Shown here piece after piece: positions 22,201-33,900 of a stretch of DNA of 64,000 nt. The stretch spans positions 50,177,220 to 50,241,219 of the forward strand of contig OX387186.1 in the NCBI GenBank assembly GCA_947561395.2, written 5' to 3'. The DNA is from Buxus sempervirens. Its lineage: Eukaryota; Streptophyta; Magnoliopsida; Buxales; Buxaceae. The translations under genes were made by a program, and so were the position numbers. The stretch's first letter is position 1. Each line of letters starts with the position of its first letter. The notes under the pieces were generated by a model. The model made no database searches. It was not told the DNA's origin and saw nothing but the letters and a program-made list of their open reading frames with translations.

Positions 22201-23637
22201 GTTTTCTTAATTCCATGTTAAGCAGGTGGGATCTATCTTTGGATGATTTATTTGAGTACTCAGATCAATCTGTTTCAAAGTATTTGTTGGCCATCACACC
22301 ATATATCGTGTCGGGTTGATCAATTTAATTTTAGGAGTCGCTTTGTCTCTGAAGTTTAAACATGTTTCCATTATATATGTTTGAATTTACTGTTTAACTT
22401 ATATTAAATTTATGTTAATTAATCCGTTGTTATTCAATGTAAAATACTGCTCCAAGATCGTATCAACTGATACCATTAAAAGAAAAGAAAAAAAAAGGAG
22501 AAGATTGTAGCAACTAATGTTTCTAATCCATGGATGCAGAAGAAGCGTAACAACCTCTCTTGCTAGTGACTTCCGTGGGAGAATGGACCAATTGATCCTT
22601 TCTGCCTTACGAAGGCAAAGGCATGAAGCAGACAGCATGGATGGAGAAGAAGACATTGAGGAGGAAGAAGATAATCAATTTCCTGATATTAGAGATGGTT
22701 CTGATCACTATGCATCTATATCATTGCAACTGCCTGTACCACCACACTTAAGGTCATGGAGCCAGTATCATGATCATGAGGTCAGCGACAATCAAATGGC
22801 ATCTACATCATTAGACCCACCTCAACCTTCTCAATCTTACTACCAAGACAGCAGGCAACAAACTTCATTCATGAATCATCCTTCACTTGTGAGTTTCCTT
22901 CATCATATGAGTAGAGTATCAATACAAAGGTCTTTACTTTCCAAGTTGATGAAAAAATGACAAATGGTTCTATCATTACAGGAAATGGAACTTGCATATG
23001 AGTTGAGGGCTCACATGACACAGCTTCATCAAGAGATGTCTGAGCTGCGAAAATCAATAGAAAGCTGTATGAACATGCAGGTGAAATTGCAGCACTCAAT
23101 CAAGCAGGAAGTCTCGGCTACTGTATGTCATTCAGGTGAGTTCAAGGATAGATAATCTCATTGGTTAATATATACAACGGGTTTCAACTATGTTTGTGCA
23201 TGATGTTTGCATACTATGGAATTAAGTTCCCTTTACTACTAAGTTCTGTTGTTTCTCAAAAATTGGCCTCACTCATTGTTGGATACTCTCACAAGCAAGA
23301 TCTCCTTTGGGGTTTCATGATTGCAGTTCAAGGGAAGGATGGAAAGGAATTACTCAACCAGGTACTAATGAGGAAAGGCAACTGTTGTATTTGCTACGAA
23401 ATACAAGTGGACTCACTTTTGTACAGGTGACTATGATAGAAGAAGCTTTACAAGTTTTCAAACTGTCAGCATTGGCATTACTTAGCTTAGCAGATAACTC
23501 TTGATCCCATTTCTTTCAGGTGTGGGCACATGTGCACCTGTTTCAAGTGTGCCCATGAGTTGCTGTGGAGTAGTGGAAAGTGCCCAATTTGTCGAGCACC
23601 AATTATCGATGTTGTGCGCGCATACTTGGACTCGTGA
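19262..23637 (+). CDS. RING-HC E3 ubiquitin ligase, seven exons, 915 aa
   Basis: Exons: 19262-20392, 20537-20655, 20978-21754, 22540-22888, 22982-23135, 23327-23426 and 23520-23637. All introns are GT-AG, and the exons sum to 2748 nt with matching phases (915 residues plus TGA). The N-terminus MASSQVEMAASAFGCVLRD and the block around exons 1-2 (LLRLRFLQRE...QDQRRP...ELNQLQQG) match a plant family of large RING proteins (Arabidopsis At5g04460-like; recalled, not searched). The middle is low-complexity and polar. A coiled segment (LAYELRAHMTQLHQEMSELRKS) precedes the C-terminal RING. The RING is C863-x2-C866, C878-x-H880, C884-x2-C887, C898-x2-C901, of the neuralized/MGRN1 type. It would pass ubiquitin from an E2 to substrates; these are unknown. 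Exon 3 carries a tandem 83-residue duplication. Start context AAAATGGCG is good. Confidence 0.92.
21213..21710 (+). repeat. In-frame 249-bp tandem duplication inside exon 3
   Basis: Two adjacent 249-bp units (21213-21461, 21462-21710) encode 83-residue repeats. Each begins SQSSNxTExG, passes through HxWExNSxxEExDxNxH, and ends in WRDWES/RRDWES then QAW. The copies are clearly diverged at the protein level, so it is not recent. Confidence 0.9.
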
Positions 23638-23874
23638 TGGCATAGCGGTGTGTGAGTTCTTGCTCCGGAGGACCGCACCCCTAGTCTTTGAGATTTAATT
23701 TTGATTGATATGGTTTTTGAGAATGATGCTAATTTATTACCAACACATTCTTGTTACATACAGGCTAAAGAAACGATTTGCTTTCCTGTAAATTGCAAAA
23801 AAGATCACACACATCAAATATGTTTTCTCCCTTTGGAAATATATGTATACTTTGTATTTGTTGAGCTTGACGAC

Positions 23875-23880
23875 AATAAA
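23875..23880 (+). terminator. Poly-A signal of the RING gene
   Basis: AATAAA, 238 bp after the stop codon, in a T-rich and TTTGTA-rich 3' UTR context. Confidence 0.5.
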
Positions 23881-25067
23881 TGAAACTACCCATCTTCATA
23901 CTGTCCCATAGAAATTTTGCAGTGTTCGTGTATGTTTGTGTCTTGAAAGGCACTTTAAGGATCTGTAACGGTTTTACGAACAATGGACTTAAGAGTTGGA
24001 GTAACACTCTGGGTTTCGGATAGAGTATTCTTGAGTAACCGGTGATGGCTCACATTTCGGCAAGATATGCGGATTCCAGTCTAGAACAAAAGAGTTCTAA
24101 TTGGGACTTTGCCTTGGAGATTTTAAATATTAACTTAGTTCATGATCCAGGTTTTCCATTTCGGTGCTGATGCCCGCCCATCACATGAAACAAAATTTCG
24201 CCGGCACGCCAATTTTGCCGGCACACCACCACAAATCGCCAATGGTAATTAAAAGATTTCCGTTTCCTTCCCTATTTCGTCCCGATTCGCCAGCACGCCA
24301 CCAAAAGTGCAAATCATCAATTTTCAACCTCCGAAACACATCGCTAACCTCAAAAAACGAAATTTCGGCAGCACATCGCGTGCTGAAACTGTAAACACTG
24401 TTCATGATCTACCCTATCACTTGTCTTGGAATCTATTAATGCTTTCTTCTCTTTTTCTCACCTATACATGTAATCATACCAAAATTAATTTTGAAAGTGG
24501 GGTTGTCTACATGAATCTCATTATATCAAAAATCATATCTTTAATTAATTTTTGTTTAGTAAAAATTAATCCATAAAAGAAAATTAATTTTCAGTGATAT
24601 TTTTAAAGTAAAACTTAACAATGCTTTCTAATTTAAAATTCAAGCAAACTTTTCCAAATTAATTTTAAAAAAATTAGTGACATTTCACTGTAGCAAGACA
24701 TCCTATTTGTAGAATGCCCTTGTCTTTGATCTTGGACAAACAAAAAGGAAAATGCATTACCAATTCCCCGCTTCCTATAGTTGGTAAAACTCTATTGGCT
24801 TGTAAAATCCGTTCTACTCGAAAACCCCATAAATAGGCTTGTGTATCACGCTCTAGCTAATGAAATCTAACCCACCATCGTTGCCACTACCACCAATACC
24901 TCCTTAGGAGGTTTACAACATGACTTGTACTGTTTTTTGTATTTTTGTAAGCACATTTTAGTAGGCAAGAAAAGTAGATCCAATTAGAATACCATTATCA
25001 GCTAGGAGTGACTTAAAAAAAATGGATCAAACAGAAAATTATTTAGTGCAGGACACTTTTAACAGTT
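23881..25067. other. Intergenic interval, no gene
   Basis: No coding evidence. Bases about 24163-24400 hold a GC-richer patch with repeated 'GCCGGCAC'/'GCCAGCAC' blocks. They resemble those near 60400-60560 and may be a decayed TE end. The remainder is AT-rich. Confidence 0.5.
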
Positions 25068-25072
25068 ATAGT

Positions 25073-25359
25073 TGTTAAGGAATGTAATTGAATATATAAA
25101 ATTCAACCCTATTATTAGCTTAAGCTTTTGGTAGGATTTGTGTTCTATATGATATCAGAGCTTTAGGCTAACGTCAAGGTCTTAAGTTCAAACCTTCACT
25201 CTACCTGTTGAAAAAATATTTCACGTGTAGGACCTCCCTAAAATGGGTTTGAGTCCGACCCACATGTGAGGGGGACCTAGGGGTGTTAAAGAATGTAAGT
25301 AAATATATAAAATTCACCCTACTATTAGTTTAAACTTTTGGTAGGATTGATATTATATA
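25073..25359 (+). mobile_element. TRIM element (copy 1), TSD ATAGT
   Basis: A miniature LTR retrotransposon of 287 bp. LTRs 25073-25149 and 25284-25359 start TGTTAARGAATGTAA and are about 77 bp long. A primer-binding site, TGATATCAGAGC, follows the left LTR directly and fits the initiator-Met tRNA 3' end. A purine-rich tract (GAGGGGGA) lies shortly before the right LTR. ATAGT flanks it at 25068-25072 and 25360-25364. No coding capacity; moved in trans. Confidence 0.85.
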
Positions 25360-25612
25360 ATAGTTACTTCAATGGGTCAAGAAATAGCTCATTTGAGAAA
25401 GAGAATAATGAATATCTCATTTCCTAAATTTATCACCACAGAATATGCTCAACTATAAATTGATCTAAATAAATGTCCCTTGGAAATCATGCTTAACAAG
25501 AAATTTTTTCTCTGAAAGTTAGATATGTTCTATAAATGGTAATATTAGGAGACATAGGAGACATCAAACAAATAAATCAGATGAAGCTAGTCAAGAAAAA
25601 CCTAGCTAATTG

Positions 25613-25898
25613 TGTTAAGAGGAATATATTAAATATATAAAGTTCATCCCTACTATAAGCTTGAGCTTTTAGTAGGAACGATGTTCTATATGGTATCGGA
25701 GCCTTAGCAAACGCCAAGATCTTGGGTTCAAACCTCCACTACACCTGTTGAGAAAAAAATATTTCACGTGTAAGGCCTCCTTAAAAAGGGGTTTGAATCT
25801 AGCCCACACGTGAGGGAGAGTGTTAGGAGGAATATATTAAATATATAAAGTTCATCCCTACTATAAGCTTGAGTTTTTAATAGGAACGGTGTTCTACA
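25613..25898 (+). mobile_element. TRIM element (copy 2), TSD (A)ATTG
   Basis: Same family, 286 bp. The 78-bp LTRs at 25613-25690 and 25821-25898 begin TGTTARGAGGAATATATT and differ at five positions. The primer site TGGTATCGGAGCC is at 25691-25703. The polypurine stretch TGAGGGAGAG runs 25811-25820. AATTG precedes the element, and (A)ATTG follows it at 25898-25902. The internal part also contains TCTTGGGTTCAAACCTCC, which resembles a Pol III B box. Confidence 0.9.
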
Positions 25899-26394
25899 AT
25901 TGAACCCATAATAGCAGCAATCAGATGTAAACAATGTGCGAATAACTATATTGTCAAATGTAGAGAAAAGAAATTGAAGTAGAAGAGATCGCAGAAAAGT
26001 TATCATGATTGAGGCAAGAATAAGTTTCTGTACCTAAAGTTTTAATTGTCCACTCTCAAAAGATTTCCTCAGTACAAAGGGTTAATGGCGGTAGACTTCC
26101 AACATTCAATGATCTAGCACCGCTTCCGTAGGTTCCGCAGATATATTTAAGGATGATCGAACCACCCTCAGTGAGGTAGTGTCACTTCGATCAAAATATT
26201 TTAGAAGAAGAAGGAAATCTTGGGCCGAGCCACAATAAAATCTAGCTTCTCATTCTATTTTGGTTGTAATATTTTTATAGAGCATGCCTATGTGATCTTG
26301 TAAACCTTTGATCCTTTGTGAAGTTATATATTGTTTTTTATTGTATCATGATAATGAACCATCTTGATGCCGTGTTTTATTATTATATTCCTTA

Positions 26395-26860
26395 AGATAT
26401 TTGAAAACAAATGTCATTTTAGTTCATGGACAATAATGCCCTTATTGTGTATATATTATGGACTTGTCAATTCAATTAGTAGACTTATAAATCCAATTTA
26501 AAGACCTGTAAACTCCGTTGATAGACTTGTAAATCAACTTCAAATACTTGTGAAACCACTTTATTGACTTGTAAACCATGTTATGAGACTTGTAAATCCA
26601 TTTTGTACACTTGTAAATTCGATTGATGGACTTGTAAACCCATTTTTTACACTTGCGAATCCACTTTAGAGACTTGTAAACTAGTTTAATAGACTTGTAA
26701 ATCAAACCAAGAGACTTATAACTCTAGTTTACAGACTTGTAAGCTATGTTATTAGACTTGTAAATATAATATGGGGACTTGTAAAACGATACACGCCAAA
26801 GGTATTATTGTCCATGAACAAAAAAAAGACACTCATTTTCAAATGTCTTGAAAAGTATCA
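26395..26860. mobile_element. TIR element filled with a 21-bp minisatellite
   Basis: Imperfect terminal inverted repeats of about 50 bp, at about 26395-26450 and 26803-26855, share AAGAYATTTGAAAA and TTCATGGACAATAAT in opposite orientation. The interior (about 26460-26790) is a run of 15-16 degenerate 21-bp units headed GACTTGTAAATCC. No transposase. The long TIRs suggest a Mutator-like or other TIR MITE. The exact ends and target duplication are unresolved. Confidence 0.7.
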
Positions 26861-27057
26861 TTGATGTGTAATTACCCAAAATATGGTTACAGAATCTGAA
26901 TTATTTTCAGAAAGTACCACTAAAAATCAATTTGTCCTCTTGAGCTTATAAGGGGCTAAAACTAAAGAAAGTCCTATTTAGCCGACATGACATTCTTGCT
27001 TGAACTTGCAATGATTTTATACTCTTATTGAAACTTGTAGGAAAATGTGGATATAAC

Positions 27058-30000
27058 TAGAATTGAGTACTGGGCCGTGCCTGCTCGAGCACGGCACGGC
27101 CCTCTAGGGCACGTGGGCTCGCATGCTGGCCCGGGCCCGCGTGCGGTGCGGGCCGCGCGTGCCCAGGTATACTGGCCCGCTTGCCGCCTCGCGCGCAGGC
27201 CCGCTGGGCATGCCCCAACGGCTAGCTCTCTTTTCCCTCCATAAAAGTGGTTTTTAGCCACTTTTATGCCCATTTTACCCCCCCAAAAGCCATATAACAA
27301 CTATATTGGGAGGGGGGGGGGGGGGCTATAGTTGTAATTGATGATTAAAAGACATTTTCTATCCTTCAAACTGCAAAATAACAGTCATATTGAAGGGTAG
27401 AGGTGGTAAACAACCACTTTTAATTTTCTATAAATAGCCACTCCCTTTCCCACTCCAAACCACACCTCTTATACAATCTCCTACTCTCTTCTAATTGATT
27501 ATCAAATAGTTTCTTTGCTTTAATTGTTGTAATTGGTGATACTCGATCTCTTCTAATTGTTCAAGCATTAGAAGTGGGAAATTGGACTCTGGAGGTTGAA
27601 GGCTTCAATTGCAAAATTCAAAATTCATTCTAAAGAGGTATTCTTCTATTTAATTTTCTGATTTTAAAATTAGTATAAATATTACTATTATAAGTAAGTC
27701 TCTCTTTCTACCTTTCTTATAAATTAGTATCACCAAATATTTATTATAATATTATTTATTAAGAATTTTTTTTCCAAAAAGTTGATAATGGACCTTAGGC
27801 ATCCTATGTTTTTTGACACTAAAGAAAGGGAATATCTTAGACCCCTTTCTGACCCAACATTTTCTGATGATACAACTCAACCCCAATATAATGACCCTTC
27901 CATCCAAGATCTTGAAACTGAATTACCTTCGCAAGATATGAGATCGTCTTCCCTACCACCTAGGAGCACCAAGAGGAGTAGAACCTCCGATGTTTGGCTC
28001 AATTTTACAATTCAAAATGTAGGGAGTGAAGAGAGGGCAATGTGTAACCATTGCAAAAAAAATTTTAGTTATAAAGGAAAAGGTGGTACAAGCCACTTGC
28101 AATGGCATTTGCAGAAATGCCTTCCAAAACATGGCTAAATTGATCCTAGGCAAAACCAAATTTCTACTAGTAGTGTTACTATGAGTAATTTTGTTTTTAA
28201 TCAAAAAGAAACTAGGCTTAAAATAGTAAAGTGCTTTAGATTAATAGATTCTAAAAGATTTAACCATTTAATAACTAAATATTTAGCACAACAATTTAAA
28301 TCTTTTTCACGCTACACTTTAAGAAATGATGCTATAAAATGATATAGAAAAATGAAAACTGCATTAATAGAAACTTTTTCAAACAATACCTTTAAGATAG
28401 CTTTAACCTCAGATATTTGGACAAGTAGACAACAAATAAGTTATTTAGCTATAACTGCACATTATATTGATGAAAATTGAAATATGGAAAAAGAATAATA
28501 ACTCTTGAACCACTAGATTCTAGCCATACTGGACTAAATATATCAAATGCTATAAGTAGAAATTTAAGAAATTATAAAATACATAATAAAATAATGGCTC
28601 TAGCATTTGATAATGCAAGTGCTAATAATGTTGCAGTAGGAATATTAAGACAACAATTAAACTTAAATATAGATAGAAGTTTATTTCATGTTAAGTGTTC
28701 TTGTCACATCCTTAATTTAGTTGTGCAAGATGGATTAAAAATTGTTCAACATCATTTAATAAATATTAGAGATGCAGTAAGATATATAAAACAATCTAGC
28801 ACAACCGCTAGAGAATTTAAATATTATTGTGAAACTTTAGGAAAGCAATATAAAAAAATTACCCTAGATGTTGAACATAGATGGAACTCAATATATTTAA
28901 TGCTAGAAGCTGCACTAGGATTAAAACAAGAACTTGCAATATTTTATAAAACTAAAATGCCTGAAAGTGAATTAGATAAACTTGATTGGCAAATAGCCAA
29001 AATTTTAAAAGTTTTTTATGATGCAACAAGATATTTATCAGCGGGTTATTACCCAACATCCCCAAGTATTTTAACTTGTTTATATCAAATAAGTATTTGT
29101 TTAAAACAATATAGAAATGTACCAATTGCTAAGGAAATTTGCCCTGCAATGGAAGCTAAAATTTTAAAATATTGGCAAGATATGCCTAATTTATATTGTT
29201 TAGCTACTACAATGGACCCTAGGATTAAATTAGGAGTGGAAGACTTAATATATGGAATAAATGAGAATATGAATTATAATTTTCAAATAGATATATGTAA
29301 AATAAGAACCCTATTAGAAAGACTTTTTGTGAATATGATACTAGTAGTAGTACACATGGTCATATTCAAACCCAACAAGCACTACCAGATAATTCCCCTT
29401 GGAATTTTTTAAGTAGGAGAAGAAAGAGAAAACAACCAGCATCTAGTAGTGGGGGATCATCTGAATTAATGATTTATTTAGAAAGCCCCCCAATAAGTTT
29501 CAATACTATGGAAGAGCATAATGCTTTTAACATTTTGATATGTTGGAAGCAAAATCAGGTTAATTATCCTGTGCTTTCCGCTATGGCATGTGATCTACTA
29601 ACGGTTCCGGTGTCCACAGTTGCATCAGAATCAGCTTTTAGCGCAAGTGGACGAACTATGGACTACGACAGGAGCAGATTAACGCTGGAGATGGTGCAAG
29701 TATGTGTCAGTCTTACAGATTGTTTAAGGGCGAAATTGAGAGATTAGGAATATGAAGATGATCAACTTGCTGGAGACTTCAATGATTTGAATATTGATGA
29801 ATTTAGTCAACCAGATTAGTCTAAGTTTTGTTATAATTTTTGTAATCAAAGTATAGGAATTGTACTTTCTCTTTTTTTTTTTTTTTTCTTTTAAACTGCA
29901 AATGAAAGATAGATGAGTGGGTGCCAACCTAGTTGGGATGTGCTTATACTACAGTGATGCAGTATTATTTGTTCAAGTAATTATGTAATTTTTGCAAAGT

Positions 30001-30216
30001 TGTAATTGTACTTTGTGATAATTAATGAATTTATATTTTTAAGCAAAATCTATCCCAATATGTGTAAGACAATTTTGTGAATAATAAAAGTATTTTTCAG
30101 GAATTTTTTGGGATTTTTTAAAGTTTTTTTTTAATTAAAGGGGTTTGGCCCTGCGGGCTAGGCCCGGCAAAACGGGCCGCAAGCCCGCGGCACGGCCGGC
30201 CCGCCGCTCAACCCTA
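27058..30216 (+). mobile_element. hAT (Ac-like) transposon, 3159 bp, TSD GATATAAC
   Basis: Ends TAGAATTGAG (left) and, in reverse complement, TAGGGTTGAG (right). The 8-bp duplication GATATAAC lies at 27050-27057 and 30217-30224. Subterminal 100-170 bp at the left and about 70 bp at the right are very GC-rich with repeated GCACGGC/GGGCCG words, while the body is AT-rich. A poly-G run (about 14 G) is at 27312-27325. It encodes a broken transposase. It lies about 0.7 kb upstream of the NUA start codon. Confidence 0.93.
27788..29747 (+). pseudogene. hAT transposase pseudogene
   Basis: Reads in order through an Ac-like transposase. A BED zinc finger sits near 27987-28130 (VWLNFT...CNHCKKNF...HLQWHLQKC). 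The catalytic region around 28350-29300 shows SDIWTSR, then LAFDNASANN, CSCHILNLVVQDGL and the HRWNS motif. The hAT C-terminal dimerisation domain is at about 29560-29740 (YPVLSAMACDLLTVPVST, SESAFSASGR). It is broken by nonsense codons at 28136-28138, near 28340 and near 28478. Frame changes occur at about 28480-28490 and about 29325. It cannot make a full-length protein. Confidence 0.9.
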
Positions 30217-30224
30217 GATATAAC

Positions 30225-30918
30225 TCATCATCAACACTTACATCTTTATTTTCAACAATCAAATTATCTCTCAAATATTTAAATCTATTATTATTATAAA
30301 GCCAAAGCCCTTTTTCTGGCTGACAATTGATGCCAAAAACACCCTCCGTTTTTTATCAAATTAAATCCTACACTTACTAGTTAATGTCACATGTATCAAT
30401 AATTGACAAACATTTTAATACTCAAAACACCCTCAATTCTCATTCAAATTTGATATACGCATAAAAGGCCAGCCGTTCTAAAAATACAAAGAAGAAAAGA
30501 GGAAGTGCTTCATCAAAAGGCTTTCCCTTTCGATGTTTATATGGGAAAATACTTATTGTGAATTACTTTTTCACAAAGCACTTTCCTACTAGGGAAAGCC
30601 CAGCCTTCTTGTGCGGGTTTCCTTACCGAAGACTGACCCTCAAACCATTTTAGCCTAACTGGCCTGGATCCAAACGACGAGTCGGTTAGGATGGTTGCGT
30701 TGGAAGTTTGCAACCTCAAAAATGTGCAGCGCATAGCGTGGCGAAAGCGTTCCTCATTTCCTCTCCCTCCAAAATTTTCTTCACGGCTCGCCCTCGAGTC
30801 GATTTCTCTCTTTCTCCCACAGATCAAGTAGCGAGTGCTTCAAATAACTGTTCATCTTCTTTTGTTCCGATTTCTCGTCTTTTGCTTTCCTTTGCTTGGA
30901 TCATTTCTAGGGCACGCC
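30225..30918. other. NUA upstream region and leader
   Basis: Holds the promoter and 5' UTR of the plus-strand NUA gene. The last 200 bp is pyrimidine-rich. 'TTTCTAG' just before 30911 could be a leader-intron acceptor. A weak TATA-like ATAAAAGG lies near 30461. No gene on the minus strand is supported. Confidence 0.4.
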
Positions 30919-33900
30919 ATGCCCCTGTTCCTGACCGAGGAGGAGTTCGAGCGGTGCTCGAACGATGCCTCCTTGGTGGCGGAGAAGGCCGATTCTTTCA
31001 TTAGAGAGCTTCATCGCCAGCTAGAGACCGTCAAGGCCCAGAACGATGCAGCTGCCATCACGGCCGAGCAGACATGCGCCCTCCTTGAACAGAAGTATAT
31101 CTCCCTCTCCTCTGACTTCGCTAAGCTCGAGTCGCAGAATGCCAAACTCAACTCTGCCCATGAACAAAGACTTTCCGAGCTGGCCCAAGTCCAGGCCGAG
31201 AAGCACCAGCTCCATCTAAAAGCCGTAAAGCCTTTCGCTTATCATATATTCTTGTATTCTTTAGGGATTTCTATTCTCGATCACTTCGTTAATGTTTCCT
31301 GTTTTTGATGTTAGATTAAAAAAGATGGAGAGATAGAGCGATTGTCCATTGAAGCTTCCGAGCTTCATAAATCAAAGCGGCAGCTGCTTGGGATGCTGGA
31401 GCAGAAAGATTTTGAGATTAGCGAGAAAAATGGCACTATTAAAAGCTATTTGGACAAGATTGTAAGTTTCGTTTTCACTTATTTTATTACCTTCTTCATT
31501 CCATCATTACTTTTTTTTCCCCAGAACTCTGCTTTGCTTGGATGTTTTACGTACTCATTCTTTTATTTTGTGCAATCTTGGTGATTATTTGCCTTCTTTC
31601 AACGTTCTGAGTCCATTATTATGAACAAAGAGTCTAGTCAAGCTAACGAGGACTTCATATGCGGACAAGCTTGTCAGCCATTTCCAATGTGTTTGTGTGA
31701 GTGAATTCACATGAATTTCAGTCAATAACATAGGAAAGGCCAATGGCCTGTAAACAAGAGCTACGACTAAGAAATTAGCCCATCACATGTACGGATGGTA
31801 TTTTCTGTTCCCACCAGAAAATTCCTTTATGATAAGATGGCTTCTCAGTAGATGCTGGCCGTGAGGTCCACTATGAGAATGGCTCTTCCACTTAATGTTG
31901 CCGAATTTCCACCTGTTATTTTCTTCCAATTAGCCCAACAACATGCAAGCAGTAGAATAGACCAAACGAGTGATTCAGTTACATTGAAGTCCTGTTGGCT
32001 TCACCGCTAAAACAGGTACCTGCAATCTTATGGAGCATGATGCATCCTAAGATGGAGAAAAGAAACTTAAGATATTCTTAAGCCAGCTTAGTGACTTGAG
32101 TGAATGAGTTAGTTTCTATTTCTTGTATTTGCAAAGACTGCATTGGTTTGGGATACATGCAATTAATGTAGAGTGATAATTTCCAATAAAGCCATTGTGA
32201 AATCGATCTTCCAATTATATAGGCATCTCATGAAGGAAATTCTTGCTGTAGAAAATCTCCTACCCTTAGTAGTGCCTGCAAGAGTTGCCCAGTGGGTTGC
32301 TAGTGCCAAAGGGATGGGGAATAAAGGAAGAATGGGGCATCTCAACTCCACATGTGACATACTCTCCTCTAGATTCTACTTGAAAAATGATTTATTTGCC
32401 AAACTCCTGATATGTACTACTTATTGTCTTCTTTAAAGCTTCTTAGCAGGTTCCATAGCCATATTACCATTGTGATATTGTCTCTTAATTCAATATTTAA
32501 AGGGTATTATTAATTGGTGCACATTTCTTTCTTTTATCTATTAGGAGGCTTTTTTTGGAAAAAAGGCAAGGGGCCTTGGAAAAAGGCAAGGGGCCTTGAA
32601 AATCAGCTCAGCTTGGTTTGGGTTCAAATATTTATCTATTTCACATGGTTATGATTCAAATTTTCGCTTGATACTCAATCATGATTCATACCACTTCCTA
32701 AAAGTTGGATCTTGGATACTTGTAGATGTCCTCACTGCAACATATTGAGATAACCAAATAGAGTTGTTGATGATTATTGGATCCTTAATTCTCACACCTC
32801 ATTCTTACTAATAGGATTGTTGACGAATTTTGGTTCTAGACCCTATAATGCTCATGCATGTTATTCTTTTTTAGTCAATGCAATTTATTTGCATATGTTG
32901 CTCATCTATATTTCATGAGATCTTTGTATAAGATCTCACATGTGTAATTAATCAACGACAACGAGAATCACACAGCTCTATGAATAATATACTGCATGTT
33001 CATAGCAATTCCAGATTCATCTTGCAAGGGTTTGGGGCACTGGAGATGAAGGGGAGATCAGAGGTGTCCGACAAGCCCTCTATTGGAAGAAATGCTGGGG
33101 GTGGTTTCTCGCAGGCTATTGCGAGCGCGAAGTTGTGATGCTTTGCCAGGGAAGTTAGGATTTTAGCAAAGCTGCGCTTGTTTGAAATTTCTAATATTTT
33201 GAATAGAGCTGCATTGCGGATCTTTGAGAGGAGTTGGTGGTTCTCAGAATCTCTTCTTCTTGGTGTCGATGTTGTGTCTTGGTTGTGTGCGAAAGTTCGA
33301 AGGCTGCGTGCCGTTGAGGAGATGGGAACGCTGGCGTCATACAGGGAGGGCAGTGCAGCGTTTATATTGGAGCTTTGTTCCAACCATCGAGGCAAGTTCC
33401 TCTAGTTGACGATCCTGTCCCGAGGTAGAAGAAAGGCGATGGCTGTTCTTCCGAAAGAAAATGAACTAGTAGGGTGGGAGTATGTCCTATGGGGCTGTTA
33501 TATTCTGCTTAGCCACAATCACTCGGCAATTGCGTCGGAATGTGTTGAGTAGTTGTGGTTTAATGGAAATCATTCCAGGCGTCTTTCGTGCATTGGTGGA
33601 GCTCTTCTAGCTGTGTCGGTGGGGCAAGTTGAAGGCATCAATGGTAGTTTATGGATGTTTCCGGTATTGTGTGTTTCCTCTAAAGTGATCATGAATTGGG
33701 AAAAAATATTTGTCCCACTTGGTTGGGTGGTGGGGATGCCTTTGCGGTTTATTCCTTTATCACAGGTTGAGGCTATTTTATGCATGAATGAGGAGGTTGG
33801 GAGGGCATTTAGAGACGATTTTGGGTCCATAGGAGGTTCGTGGGTGATGGTGATGGGAATTCCATTCCATCTATGGGCTAAAGAGACATTGGAGACCATT

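Noticed and set aside
24163..24400. Remnant of the same hAT family as at 60374
   Set aside because: Shares only short GCCGGCAC-type words. No inverted ends or target duplication could be shown.
25150..25205. tRNA gene
   Set aside because: Has a primer-binding site and a B-box-like word but no cloverleaf. It is the interior of a TRIM.
26472..26705. Repeat protein of YKSI heptads
   Set aside because: The open frame is an automatic result of a 21-bp minisatellite unit without stops.
27047..27300. GC-rich region as a CpG island promoter or Arg/Ala-rich protein
   Set aside because: It is the GC-rich subterminal region of the hAT element, mirrored at its other end.
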